Part shown: in pieces, positions 25,697 to 34,672 of the stretch
How the letters are laid out: each line of letters begins with the position of its first letter
Position numbering within the stretch: the stretch's first letter is position 1
NCBI RefSeq assembly: GCF_016918545.1
Contig: NZ_JAFFQC010000004.1
Location: forward strand, 1 to 64,000
From: Desulfobulbus alkaliphilus
GTDB taxonomy: Bacteria; Desulfobacterota; Desulfobulbia; Desulfobulbales; Desulfobulbaceae
DNA length: 64,000 nucleotides
Reading direction: 5' to 3'
Notes under the pieces: model-generated
Database searches by the model: none
Seen by the model: only the letters and a program-made list of their open reading frames with translations
Told to the model about the DNA's origin: nothing
Made by a program: the position numbers and the translations under genes

Positions 25697-25855
25697 GTGA
25701 AACCCAAGGATATCGAAGATTCGCACTCTTTCCTCAAGGTGATCGACTGCCAGTACGTCTGTCCGCATTGCTCCATCTGCGCGGAACGCTGCCCGACCTC
25801 GGCCTGGAAGATGCGGAAATCCCTCTCTCATGCACCCCAGGCGGGACAACCATGA
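25697..25855 (+). CDS. 52-residue ferredoxin-like protein (one 4Fe-4S motif)
   Basis: A GTG at 25697 has AGGAG (25684-25688) upstream and starts a 52-residue frame. The frame contains CPHCSICAERCP, the C-x2-C-x2-C-x3-C-P motif of a [4Fe-4S] ferredoxin, plus another Cys just before it. Its TGA overlaps the ATG of the next gene (ATGA), so it is translationally coupled to the 2-oxoacid oxidoreductase. A single-cluster subunit of this size is the expected delta-type component feeding electrons from the thiamine-containing subunit to ferredoxin. It is shorter than the usual two-cluster KorD. Confidence 0.8.
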   Translation: MKPKDIEDSHSFLKVIDCQYVCPHCSICAERCPTSAWKMRKSLSHAPQAGQP

Positions 25856-27708
25856 CGTACCTGCACAGCATCAACGATTGTGTGATCCGTTTTGCCAACA
25901 TCAACGGCTCCGGGTCGGCCAGTGCCAATAACCTCTTTGCCAGGGCGGTATTCCGCATGGGGGTGCCGGTCAGCCCGAAAAACATCTTTCCCTCCAACAT
26001 TCAGGGCCTGCCGACCTGGTATGAGGTGCGGGTCAACGAACAGGGGTATCTGGGCCGACGCGGGGATTATGACCTGGTGGTGGCGGTCAACGGCAAGACT
26101 CTGCAGCAGGACTTTACCGGCCTGGCGCCGGGAGGGTATTTTCTCTTTGATTCTTCCCAGCCGCTGCCGGAGATGCTGCAGCGCAACGATGTCCGGGTGA
26201 TCGGCATCCCCATGACCCTGCTCTGCAATGAACATGTGGAGAATCCGCGCCTGCGCCCCCTGCTCAGAAACATCCTCTACGTCGGGGCGCTGGCCTTTCT
26301 GCTCGACATGGAGTTGCCGGTCTTCAAAGATGCCCTGACCAGTCAGTTCGGCACAAAGGACAGCCTGGCGGCAACCAACATCCGTATCCTCGAACTTGGT
26401 TACACCCATGCCAGGGAGCACCACCCCGAGACCTGCCATCTCGCGGTACACCGCCGCGACCGGACCGGAGAGGCCATCATCATGGACGGCAATACGGCTA
26501 CCGCCCTGGGAGCCCTGTATGGCGGGGCCACGGTGGTCGGCTGGTACCCCATCACCCCTGCCACCTCAATCATCGAAGCCTTTGGTCGCGCTGTCGAACA
26601 ATACAGAAGGGAAGCGGACACCGGCCGGTTCACGGCCGCCATTGTCCAGGCGGAAGACGAACTGGCGGCGATCGGGATCGTTATCGGTGCCGCCTGGAAC
26701 GGGGCCCGGGCCTTTACCGCCACCTCCGGGCCAGGCGTATCCCTGATGGCCGAATTTCTTGGCCTGGCTTATTTCGCGGAGATCCCGGCGGTGCTCATCA
26801 ATGTCCAGCGGGCCGGGCCCTCCACCGGCATGCCCACCCGCACCCAGCAATCAGACCTTCTTGCCTGTGCCTATGCCTCCCACGGCGACACCAAAAATCC
26901 CCTACTCCTGCCCGCCGACCCAGATGAATGCTTCACCATGACCGCCGAGGCCTTTGATCTGGCGGACCGCCTGCAGACACCGGTGATCGTTCTCAGCGAT
27001 CTTGATCTGGGCATGAACGATCATCTCTGCGCGCCCCTGACCTGGGACGATGAACGCCCCTACGACCGGGGCAAGGTGCTGGATGCCGAGCAACTGGACG
27101 CGCTGACCGTCCCATGGGGCCGGTATCTCGATGTCGACGGGGACGGCATCTGTTACCGAACCTATCCGGGAACCCATCCCACCAAGGGTGCCTATTTCAC
27201 CCGGGGAACCTCCCGCAATGAGTATTCCGCCTACAGCGAAGACAGTGCCACGTACCAGCGCAACATGGAGCGCCTGCTGCTGAAATGGGAGACCGCCAAA
27301 AGCCTGATGCCCCGACCGGCGATCACTATCCATGACCCGGCTGCCCGTCTGGGGGCTCTTTTTTACGGCACCACCAGCGCAGCCGCTGTCGAGGTGCTCG
27401 ACGGTCTCCGTGCCCGGGGACTGCCCATTAACACCTTGCGCCTGCGCGCCTTTCCCTTTCAACAGGAGGTGCTCGATTTCATCGCCCAACACGAACTTGT
27501 TCTTGTCATCGAACAGAACCGTGACGGTCAGATGCGCACCCTGCTGATCAACGAACTCAACCTGGAAGCCGGCAAGCTGGTGGCCATCACCTGCTTCGAC
27601 GGCCTGCCCGTGGCCAGTCGTGCTCTTGCCCGGACCCTGGAAGCAGCCTTGAGCGAACGTGGCCTGATGCCGCCATCGTCCCTATCCGAGCAAGGAGACG
27701 TATCATGA
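25852..27708 (+). CDS. korA: 2-oxoacid:ferredoxin oxidoreductase, fused gamma-alpha subunit
   Basis: The N-terminal third (about 1-200) is the gamma domain (IRFANINGSGSASANNLFARA, LVVAVNGKTLQQDF). The alpha pyrimidine-binding domain follows (MDGNTATALGALYGG, GWYPITPATSI, AFTATSGPGVSLMAEF), and then the C-terminal domain II/III (LGALFYGTTSAAAVEVLDGL). Start ATG 25852 is coupled to the small ferredoxin. The enzyme oxidatively decarboxylates a 2-oxoacid, or carboxylates an acyl-CoA in reverse, with ferredoxin as the partner. 2-Oxoglutarate is the usual substrate of gamma-alpha fusions, but the sequence does not prove it. Confidence 0.88.
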   Translation: MTYLHSINDCVIRFANINGSGSASANNLFARAVFRMGVPVSPKNIFPSNIQGLPTWYEVRVNEQGYLGRRGDYDLVVAVNGKTLQQDFTGLAPGGYFLFDSSQPLPEMLQRNDVRVIGIPMTLLCNEHVENPRLRPLLRNILYVGALAFLLDMELPVFKDALTSQFGTKDSLAATNIRILELGYTHAREHHPETCHLAVHRRDRTGEAIIMDGNTATALGALYGGATVVGWYPITPATSIIEAFGRAVEQYRREADTGRFTAAIVQAEDELAAIGIVIGAAWNGARAFTATSGPGVSLMAEFLGLAYFAEIPAVLINVQRAGPSTGMPTRTQQSDLLACAYASHGDTKNPLLLPADPDECFTMTAEAFDLADRLQTPVIVLSDLDLGMNDHLCAPLTWDDERPYDRGKVLDAEQLDALTVPWGRYLDVDGDGICYRTYPGTHPTKGAYFTRGTSRNEYSAYSEDSATYQRNMERLLLKWETAKSLMPRPAITIHDPAARLGALFYGTTSAAAVEVLDGLRARGLPINTLRLRAFPFQQEVLDFIAQHELVLVIEQNRDGQMRTLLINELNLEAGKLVAITCFDGLPVASRALARTLEAALSERGLMPPSSLSEQGDVS

Positions 27709-28757
27709 CCTTTTCCCGACCGACTTTCCGCCACCCTGATCTACCGCCCAACAGCGCCGGATTCCTCCGCCAGGACTATGAAGGGGCCGTTTCAACCCTG
27801 TGCGCCGGTTGCGGCCATGACTCAATCAGCAATGCCATTATTCAAGCCTGCTTCGAATTGGCGCTGCCACCGCACCGGATCGTCAAAATCTCCGGCATCG
27901 GCTGTTCCTCCAAGACGCCGGCTTATTATCTGGGCAGATCACACGGTTTCAACTCGGTACACGGCCGCATGCCGGCGGTTGCCACCGGGGCCAACATGGC
28001 CAACCGCGACCTGATCTACCTGGGGGTCTCCGGGGACGGCGATACCGCCTCCATCGGCATGGGGCAATTTGTCCATGCGGTGCGCCGCAACCTGCACATG
28101 CTCTACATCGTCATGAACAACGGCTGTTACGGTCTCACCAAGGGCCAGTATTCGGCCACCGCCGATAAAGGCTCCAGAAGCAGAAAAGGTGGAGTCAACC
28201 CCCTGGAATCCATCGACCTCTGTGAACTGGCCATTCAGCTGGGAGCGGGCTTTGTCGCTCGCAGCTTCTCCGGCGACAAACAGCAGCTGGTGCCCCTGCT
28301 CAAGGCCGGGTTATCCCACAGCGGTCTGTCCTTCATCGACGTTATCTCGCCCTGTGTGACCTTCAACAACAACCCCGAATCGACCAAAAGCTACCACTGG
28401 GTCCGGGAGCACAGCGAGGCGACCAATACCTTTGATTTCGTGCCCTTTCGCCAGACCATCACCACCGAGTACCCGGACGGGACAACCAAGGCCGTGACCC
28501 TGCACGACAACTCGACTATCTACCTGCATAAACCGCCTGAGGGCGCCGATGTCACCGACCGGCGGCAGGCCATCGATAACCTGGAAGACCACAAAGACAA
28601 GGGAGTCGTGCTCACCGGGGTGCTCTACATCAATCCGGAATCCGCCGACACCCACGAAATCCTCCACACCACGACAAGAGCGCTCAACAGCCTCACCAGG
28701 ACCGACCTCTGCCCGGGAAGCGCCGCCCTGGAAGCCATCAACGCCAGGTACCGATGA
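27705..28757 (+). CDS. korB: 2-oxoacid:ferredoxin oxidoreductase, beta subunit (thiamine diphosphate-binding)
   Basis: The protein has 350 residues. LCAGCGHDSI carries the Cys pair near the N-terminus, and GIGCSSKTP a further Cys for the [4Fe-4S] cluster. The thiamine diphosphate/Mg motif is GVSGDGDTASIGMGQF with MNNGCYGLTKGQ. The start overlaps the previous stop (ATGA). It completes a three-gene unit with the small ferredoxin and the gamma-alpha subunit. No terminator is visible downstream. Confidence 0.9.
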   Translation: MTFSRPTFRHPDLPPNSAGFLRQDYEGAVSTLCAGCGHDSISNAIIQACFELALPPHRIVKISGIGCSSKTPAYYLGRSHGFNSVHGRMPAVATGANMANRDLIYLGVSGDGDTASIGMGQFVHAVRRNLHMLYIVMNNGCYGLTKGQYSATADKGSRSRKGGVNPLESIDLCELAIQLGAGFVARSFSGDKQQLVPLLKAGLSHSGLSFIDVISPCVTFNNNPESTKSYHWVREHSEATNTFDFVPFRQTITTEYPDGTTKAVTLHDNSTIYLHKPPEGADVTDRRQAIDNLEDHKDKGVVLTGVLYINPESADTHEILHTTTRALNSLTRTDLCPGSAALEAINARYR

Positions 28758-28846
28758 ATAAACAAGCGATGCGAGAGGACCTGTTTTCGAGCTGAGTCTG
28801 GGTGCAACGCTCCTCGGGTAACCGGCGATACCCCGCAATTCAGGTG

Positions 28847-28981
28847 CTATTCCCCCTGCTCAAAAACAGTCCTGATGGCGATGGCGAGTTTCTGCATGGA
28901 AAAGGGTTTCTGGATGAAATGAACTTCGGCATTGAGCACACCGTGATGGGCAGTCCCCTCGATTGACCGGTATGGCAAGAA
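28847..28981 (-). pseudogene. C-terminal remnant of a receiver domain
   Basis: The minus strand encodes HHGVLNAEVHFIQKPF followed by SMQKLAIAIRTVFEQGE and a stop at 28847. This closely resembles the end of the receiver in the interrupted kinase at 11-15 kb (QHGVLDKGVHFIQKPF). It contains the conserved Lys-Pro-Phe of receivers but nothing upstream. It is cut off at the boundary with MITE copy 3. Confidence 0.6.
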
Positions 28982-29199
28982 CCTGAATCCGTGACGGCTG
29001 GACGCTTATTTTGGACATATCTTACTGTAATAATTTTATAATTGCAGCGGAACCCTTGGCAATATCTTTCACCTGCCGCCCTTCGGGGCATCCGTCCGCA
29101 CGCCATCTTCATTGCCCGTAACCGTTCGATAAAGTGTACTTTAATCGAACGGTCACGAACAACAAAGCTGACGCACGGACGAACGCTCACGGATTCAGG
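28982..29199 (-). mobile_element. MITE-like element, copy 3 (full length, 218 bp, inverted)
   Basis: The perfect ends lie at 28982-28994 and 29187-29199, with target duplication AAGAA (28977-28981 and 29200-29204). In the orientation of copy 1 the hairpin keeps its pairs. Two G-U pairs of copy 1 become A-U or U-A here, and the pair equivalent to 2032/2086 is U-G. Confidence 0.9.
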
Positions 29200-29290
29200 A
29201 AGAAAAGCATCCACACCCAACTCGGAACAATTCCGTTCCAGCTCGTTCCCGGCAAAGATAGCGGAGACCACGAGTATCGGGATCTGCTTG
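29200..29290 (-). pseudogene. Internal remnant of a receiver domain
   Basis: The minus strand reads KQIPILVVSAIFAGNELERN and then CSELGVDAFL, the beta4-alpha4-beta5 part of a response-regulator receiver. It begins 14 bp after the Nudix stop and breaks off at MITE copy 3. It overlaps in domain position with the remnant beyond the element, and the frame differs, so the two probably come from different receivers or from a rearranged one. Confidence 0.5.
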
Positions 29291-29304
29291 CATGGAGAGC
29301 AACC

Positions 29305-29946
29305 TCAGACAGCAGAAGAGGACGGCTCAAATCTCTTGTCGATGGGCAAGACCCTCATACTCCCCTGGAAATAGCAGTCAATGATTTTCCGGTCCGCTGC
29401 AAAGGCATAGTCCATGCGCTCATGCTGATCCCGATCGATCCATCGCAGTTCGGTCAGATCATCCCCCGGCTGTTGCCGGCCACCTGCAACATCCCCAATC
29501 AAGATAATGACAATGGTATGGTGGTAATCATCAAGAAGATTTGATACCACATTGACAATCCCTTCGATGCGTATCTCCAGGCCGGTTTCCTCCCTGACCT
29601 CTCGATGCGCTGTTTCAATGAAGCTTTCTTCATATTCAATGTAGCCACCCGGCAGGCACCATTTATTACCATAACGCGCTGTTGACGATCGTTTGCCGAT
29701 CAATATTTTCTTCTCGGACGACCTGATCAAGACCGTAATGCCGGGATCAGGATTGAGATACGACACAAAATCACATTGGCGGCAGGTCTGTCTGGCAAAT
29801 TCTTCCAGCTCTTTTTCCGCAAAGGCCAGCCCGCACCGGGGGCAGAACTGCAGGCGCTTGTTGTTGCCGGCCAGGGTACTCGAACTCCTGAACACCTGAT
29901 ACAAGTGCATTAAACAATCCTCACAGCAAAAATCGTGGCGTCCCAT
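29305..29946 (-). CDS. Nudix hydrolase with N-terminal zinc ribbon
   Basis: The Nudix box GGYIEYEESFIETAHREVRE leading to ETG has the full G-x5-E-x7-R-E-V-x-E-E-x-G-L pattern that coordinates the metal for pyrophosphate hydrolysis. Before it, CPRCG and CRQCDF (about residues 35-60) form a zinc ribbon like that of NudC-type enzymes, so NAD(H) or a nucleotide sugar is a reasonable substrate class. The length is 213 residues. The start may be the first Met (29946) or the internal MHLYQVF. The C-terminus is followed at once by receiver remnants, so the last residues may be altered. Confidence 0.82.
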   Translation of the reverse strand: MGRHDFCCEDCLMHLYQVFRSSSTLAGNNKRLQFCPRCGLAFAEKELEEFARQTCRQCDFVSYLNPDPGITVLIRSSEKKILIGKRSSTARYGNKWCLPGGYIEYEESFIETAHREVREETGLEIRIEGIVNVVSNLLDDYHHTIVIILIGDVAGGRQQPGDDLTELRWIDRDQHERMDYAFAADRKIIDCYFQGSMRVLPIDKRFEPSSSAV

Positions 29947-30071
29947 GCAGAGGTCGGCATAAAGTCCTGAAGCACTCTGCCTGGAGGAACACTGGCCAGG
30001 ATCAAACCGTTCTCAACGGTGACCGGTGACTATAGAATCAAGGCAGGATTGAATTACTGAAAACAGGAAAT

Positions 30072-33000
30072 TCAACCATCTGTTTGTTCCTGGCTGCGAT
30101 CCGGAAAAACCAGGGTCCATCGCGTGCCGGCCCTGCGATCGACATGGTATTGCCCTCCCAGTTGATGCTCCCCGAGCATTCTCACCAGGGTCAGGCCAAG
30201 GGTTTTGGTCGTGTCCAAATCGAAATCAGGCGGTAGGCCAACACCATTATCAGCAACAGACAGGGTGAAACTGTTGTTGTCATGGGTCATGGAGATCTGG
30301 AGACAGTCCTTCCCGTGCTCGGTTGCCCGCTGCTCCCCGGGAAAAGCGTACTTGAGGGCATTGGTCACCAGTTCATTGATGATCATGCCACAGGGTACGG
30401 CCAGGTCAAGCGGCATATCAACCCCATGAGCGTTCACCTCACAGTGAAGATCGGCACTGCCAAACGAGGTGCACAGGCTGGTGACCAGCGACTGGAGATA
30501 TTCCTGAAAATCGATTCGGGCCAGGGACTCGGAACGATAGAGTTTTTCGTGGACCAGGCTCATGGCCTGGACCCGGGAACTCAATTCGGTCAGCACGGAC
30601 CGGGCCTGGGGATCGGCGATGGCTTTGCATTGGAGATTGAAAAGTCCGACCATGGCCGCCATATTGTTTTTCACCCGATGATGCACTTCGCGCAGCAACA
30701 CTGCTTTCTCATCCAGGGAGGCCTGCAGGGCGGCTTCAGCCTCTTTTTGCTCGGTGATGTCGGTAGTTACGGTGGCAAAATGATTCTGGTGTGGAGAAAC
30801 CACGGAGATGGCAAAGTGCTTACCCATGGGCTCGTACCAGGTGGTGTATACATAGGGTTCACCGGTCAGCGCCACCCGGGAGAATTCCTGCAGATACGGT
30901 GGTTCTTCAGTGCCGTACACATCGGTGGCCAGCCGACCCACAGCCTGATCCCGGGGGATACCGGTGACCTGGGTGAAAGCATGGTTGGCGTCAATAATGC
31001 GATAGTTGACCGCTTTCCCCGCCCTGTCAAAAACCAGTTCGTGCAGCACCACCATTTCACTCATGGCGGCAAAAAGAGTGGCCAGTTTTTCTTCACTTTG
31101 CTGTAAACGCTCTTCCTGGGCATACTTCTCGGTCACATCGCTGAAGACCAGCACCACTCCGGTGACATTGCCTGCCCGATCGCGAATAGGGGCTGCACTG
31201 TCGGCAATCTGATATTCAGCACCATCCCGGGCCAGCAGCAAGGTGTGGTTGGCCAGGCCGACCATCTGCCCGGAAACAAGGACCTCCTTGACCGGATCCG
31301 CAGCCGGCTGCCGGGTCTTGGCATTGACAAGGGGCAACACCTCGCTGAGCGTTCTGCCCTGAGCTTCGGATAATTCCCAGCCGCAGAGTTGTTCAGCCAC
31401 CGGATTCATGTTGACGACCCGACCCCGGGCATCGGTAGCGATAACACCATCACCGATGGAATGCAGGGTGGTGGCCAGATTTTCCTCATTCTGCCCCAGG
31501 GCATTAATGGCGATGTGCCGCTGGCGCAGACTGGTGGCCAGACGGCCGACCAGGATCAGCAGTACGATAATACCGCCTGCCAGAATGACCATGAACCAGC
31601 GGGTGCGAATAGCCAGATTTGCTTCCGCCAGCTTGCGGGCAGTGATGTCGAGCACGGTGAAAGTGACCCCCTGGGACAGGTCGTTGGGATCAAGCGGGGT
31701 GGAAGAAAGGATCACATGCCGAATGGAGCCGTCTTTGTGCTGCCAGCGGGTTTCCACCGACCCGGTCCCGTGCGCTGATATCTGGTGGTATTTTTCCTCA
31801 CCGACAAAATCATAGTCTGCCTGGGTGGGGTAGAGGATGCGCGCATTTTGACCGAGCAATTCCTCCCGCTCGTACCCGGTCAAATCGAGAATATAATCAT
31901 TGACCTGCGTCAGCACCCGATGCTGTACCATGCCGATACCGGTGGGCGCACTTTTGTGAATGCTGGCCAGAATCTGTTCTGATCTGGCCAGGCTGCGAAC
32001 AGTGAAGGGAATCCTGTCTCTGAGCCGCTCAACAGCACTGTGGTTGAGGCGGAGACGAGGTTCCGGGTCATTGAGGATAGGCATCTGGTCAATGGGTCTG
32101 CCGTTGACCAGGTGATCGACCAGCATCATGCCAAGCATCCAGCCAAGCTTGTGCTCATCGGCCACTATCCCGGCCAGGGCACCCTGTTCCACTGCCTGCT
32201 CTGAATGGCTGAAGACAACACGCTCTTCTGCCGCTTCCAGCAGGACAGCGGCATTATCCATCAGCAGTTCCTGAACACCAAAAACAAGGACGTCATCGGC
32301 TTCCGCGGTACGAATGGCAGCAATGCCATCCTCAATGGTTGCGCAGAACACCGGCCGAGCGGACAATCCCATGGCTATGGCCGCATCGGTGGTCTCCTTG
32401 ACATCGATCAAACTGCCGGGGTGACCGGCTTCCACCAGCAGGAGAAATCTGGTCATCGCCGGATAGACCTGGCGAAGGGTCTCAAGTTTAAGTCGGCCAG
32501 GTAGATAATAGGTCACCCCGCTTATATTGGCCTTGGGTCGGTTCAGACTCTCCGCCACGCCCAGTTCAACGGGATTATTGATCCCCCCGATAAAGGTGGG
32601 GATGGCAACGCCTCGCCGTCCGAGCAGTTCCGCGCCGTTGCTGCGCAGAATGACCATCGCCTGCTTGCCGGCCTCGAATTCATGTATCACCGCCTCCAGA
32701 GCGACCAGATTCTCCAACTCTTTCCTGATCTCCAGCCTGATCCAGGGAGCATGCTCATTGAGGGCATTCTCTACACCTGCAAGCATTCGAACAGGCATTT
32801 CTGACTTGCCCTGCCAGGCCACTCCGACATCGATGACCTGCCTCTCCCTGTCATCCGCCCACAACGGCATGGCTGTGAACAATATCAAGACAAGAAAGCA
32901 AAGAAGACCTGGCAGCCCTCCCCCATGAGACAACACCTGGACGTACGACTCCGGATTGAGATCCCACTTCCGCGATATCTGGCCCCCACTTTTCTTGCGC

Positions 33001-33107
33001 ATCACCCCTCCCCACCCCATCTTCCCTGGTGTCCGCACATGATTCGCCGGCTTGCTAGCGAAAAACTGCCTGGCACCCGCCGCCTGGATCCATGATCGAA
33101 ACGACAT
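30072..33107 (-). CDS. Sensor histidine kinase with ABC-type periplasmic ligand-binding domain
   Basis: The 1011-residue protein starts with a signal anchor (LLCFLVLILFTAMPLWA). An ABC transporter substrate-binding domain follows (about 85-385; GVAWQGKSEMPVRMLAG, IPTFIGGINNPVELG). Next are a PAS domain, a membrane helix (FMVILAGGIIVLLILVG), two more PAS domains and a HisKA_2/HATPase module with the phosphoacceptor box REVHHRVKNN and DNGVGLP. The C-terminus has no receiver. The architecture suggests a kinase that senses a small molecule (PF04392-type ligand) outside the membrane. The likely translation start is internal, nearer the Met before RKKSGGQ. No cognate regulator is adjacent. Confidence 0.85.
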   Translation of the reverse strand: MSFRSWIQAAGARQFFASKPANHVRTPGKMGWGGVMRKKSGGQISRKWDLNPESYVQVLSHGGGLPGLLCFLVLILFTAMPLWADDRERQVIDVGVAWQGKSEMPVRMLAGVENALNEHAPWIRLEIRKELENLVALEAVIHEFEAGKQAMVILRSNGAELLGRRGVAIPTFIGGINNPVELGVAESLNRPKANISGVTYYLPGRLKLETLRQVYPAMTRFLLLVEAGHPGSLIDVKETTDAAIAMGLSARPVFCATIEDGIAAIRTAEADDVLVFGVQELLMDNAAVLLEAAEERVVFSHSEQAVEQGALAGIVADEHKLGWMLGMMLVDHLVNGRPIDQMPILNDPEPRLRLNHSAVERLRDRIPFTVRSLARSEQILASIHKSAPTGIGMVQHRVLTQVNDYILDLTGYEREELLGQNARILYPTQADYDFVGEEKYHQISAHGTGSVETRWQHKDGSIRHVILSSTPLDPNDLSQGVTFTVLDITARKLAEANLAIRTRWFMVILAGGIIVLLILVGRLATSLRQRHIAINALGQNEENLATTLHSIGDGVIATDARGRVVNMNPVAEQLCGWELSEAQGRTLSEVLPLVNAKTRQPAADPVKEVLVSGQMVGLANHTLLLARDGAEYQIADSAAPIRDRAGNVTGVVLVFSDVTEKYAQEERLQQSEEKLATLFAAMSEMVVLHELVFDRAGKAVNYRIIDANHAFTQVTGIPRDQAVGRLATDVYGTEEPPYLQEFSRVALTGEPYVYTTWYEPMGKHFAISVVSPHQNHFATVTTDITEQKEAEAALQASLDEKAVLLREVHHRVKNNMAAMVGLFNLQCKAIADPQARSVLTELSSRVQAMSLVHEKLYRSESLARIDFQEYLQSLVTSLCTSFGSADLHCEVNAHGVDMPLDLAVPCGMIINELVTNALKYAFPGEQRATEHGKDCLQISMTHDNNSFTLSVADNGVGLPPDFDLDTTKTLGLTLVRMLGEHQLGGQYHVDRRAGTRWTLVFPDRSQEQTDG

Positions 33108-33316
33108 CGAATGGATGCTTCAACTACAGCACCGGCTTCACAGGCCTCAGGTCCGACCCGGCAAGGGTGCCGGCCCTGGACGTTGAGACAATTGCAGACA
33201 ATCAGCTACCCGAAATGCTCCGTTATTCCCCCCTGGACAGGCTTCCGGCTGGATGCCACCTCCTTGATCTCCCGTGCGGAAAGGCGTGCTTTCTGGATTT
33301 CCGTGCTGCCAACGCT

Positions 33317-33874
33317 TCACTGATACTCAATCCGTACCCGCAATTCCTGCCGGCCCCACTGTAACGCCTCTGTATGGGAGGAAAAATAAAGATCTATCCG
33401 ATCCCTGCCCTTGATCGCGCCGCCACGATCCTCCACCCTGCCCCAGCCGTATCCAGGCACATACATCCGGGTACCAAAGGGATAATAGGCGGTATCAGCA
33501 GCGATTGTCCCATCCCTGGGAAGCAGCGCCCAGGGGAACAAACGAAAGGGTATCATCCAGGGACGGGTTACCGAGTCCATGGAAAACAGGCCGGGTGCCG
33601 GCTCACGGGGGACGGTGCCGCTGGCGGTCAAACCGCTGTACGGTTGCCCCTGCTGCGGACCGGCACTGACATACCGGTTCCAGAAATCCAACTTGAGATA
33701 TCGCCAGCTTCCCCTTTCCCAACTGCAGCAAGAAGAACAGCCGCAATAGGCTGTTGTTTCCATGACCCGCTCAACCCTTGTTCCAGCACAGCCTCCCAGC
33801 AGCAGGCACAAGGCCGTTACGATCAGGACAGCATGCCCGCGGCAGGTCTTTTTCGCAATTCGTAAGATGTTCAC
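33317..33874 (-). CDS. 3D-domain lipoprotein
   Basis: The N-terminus has a hydrophobic run ending in LLLGGC, a lipobox, so the mature protein is probably anchored as a lipoprotein. The C-terminal 60 residues (YYPFGTRMYVPGYGWGRVED with RGGAIKGRDRIDLYF) form the 3D domain, named for its three aspartates, shared with MltA and other cell-wall enzymes. The middle contains a Cys-rich segment (YCGCSSCC). A peptidoglycan-related role is likely. The start is a GTG directly after AGGAGT, an unusually short spacing, so the true start may differ. Confidence 0.72.
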   Translation of the reverse strand: MNILRIAKKTCRGHAVLIVTALCLLLGGCAGTRVERVMETTAYCGCSSCCSWERGSWRYLKLDFWNRYVSAGPQQGQPYSGLTASGTVPREPAPGLFSMDSVTRPWMIPFRLFPWALLPRDGTIAADTAYYPFGTRMYVPGYGWGRVEDRGGAIKGRDRIDLYFSSHTEALQWGRQELRVRIEYQ

Positions 33875-33913
33875 ACTCCTTTCAAAACAACATGTGCCGG
33901 CAGTCCAGTTTTA

Positions 33914-33939
33914 TAGACACTGTCTAAAAAAGTAGACAG
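33914..33939. promoter_or_regulatory. TAGACA palindrome and repeat upstream of the 3D-domain gene
   Basis: TAGACA-C-TGTCTA (33914-33926) is a perfect 13-bp dyad, and TAGACAG recurs at 33933-33939. It lies 40 bp before the gene start on the minus strand, where an operator would sit. No regulator is identified. The stretch 33940-34246 shows nothing further. Confidence 0.4.
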
Positions 33940-34246
33940 CACAACTCTTTTCTATCATCACCCCAGATTTGAGGCAGCATTTCCCTTGCCACGCTCGGCA
34001 TCATGGCGGCTCCCGTCTCTTCCCCCAAAAAACAACCGGGAAAACGACGAGTAACATATTGATTATTTCAGGCTGTTACCCTGTGAATCGCCCGCTTGGC
34101 AAGCGTCGGGAAAAAAATGACTTTTCCTGAATAAACCTCATCACACCAAAAAAAACAAGACAGCTGTTTACCGTCTGCATCGGTAGGAATGAATGGCCAA
34201 TGCAGTACCATCTGCTGGCCCTTGCGGCGCACATTTTAAAAAAAAT

Positions 34247-34373
34247 CCTGAATTCGTGCCGGCTGAACGCTTGTTTTGGATATATCTTGCTGTAATCAGA
34301 TTGTAAATGGAGCTCCATTCTTGATAATACCCTTCACCAGCAGCCCTTCGGAGCGTCCACTCACGGCTCCAGG
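34247..34373 (-). mobile_element. MITE-like element, short form (127 bp)
   Basis: The ends (CCTGAATTCGTGC and a diverged TCACGGCTCCAGG) are recognisable. The right half matches the full-length copies, but the long hairpin is absent. No target duplication is seen (AAAAT before, AACGT after), so this copy is old or was made by deletion. Confidence 0.75.
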
Positions 34374-34497
34374 AACGTATCAACAACAAGCCATTCATTT
34401 AAAATCTCAACTGGCCTTAAATTTGCTAATTGCTCTGGTACGGTGCCTCCATTCCCACCCCTTGACAAGCAGAGAGAGATCCGAAAGAAGATATCTT

Positions 34498-34527
34498 CCT
34501 GGATCCGTGACGGCTGGACTCTTGTGC
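34498..34527 (-). repeat. Terminal fragment of the MITE
   Basis: About 30 bp match one element terminus (CCTGGATCCGTGACGGCTGG and following bases). The rest of the element is missing. It lies 124 bp from the short copy. Confidence 0.55.
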
Positions 34528-34672
34528 TGATTCTCGGCACGCCGATGCGTTGCACCGCACACATACAACTGCTCTTCCGAGGATACGGTTTGCGGATGCT
34601 GAAAAGAATCATCGGAACATAACCAGTTTCAGCAACAAACCGCTACCACTCACCCTTAACAGGAGATCGCCC

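Noticed and set aside
29042-29374. Open frames inside several MITE copies giving similar peptides (such as IFIARNR and TKLTHGRTLTD)
   Set aside because: Similarity follows from the repeated DNA. The frames have different ends, no ribosome site, and the substitutions follow base pairing rather than codons.
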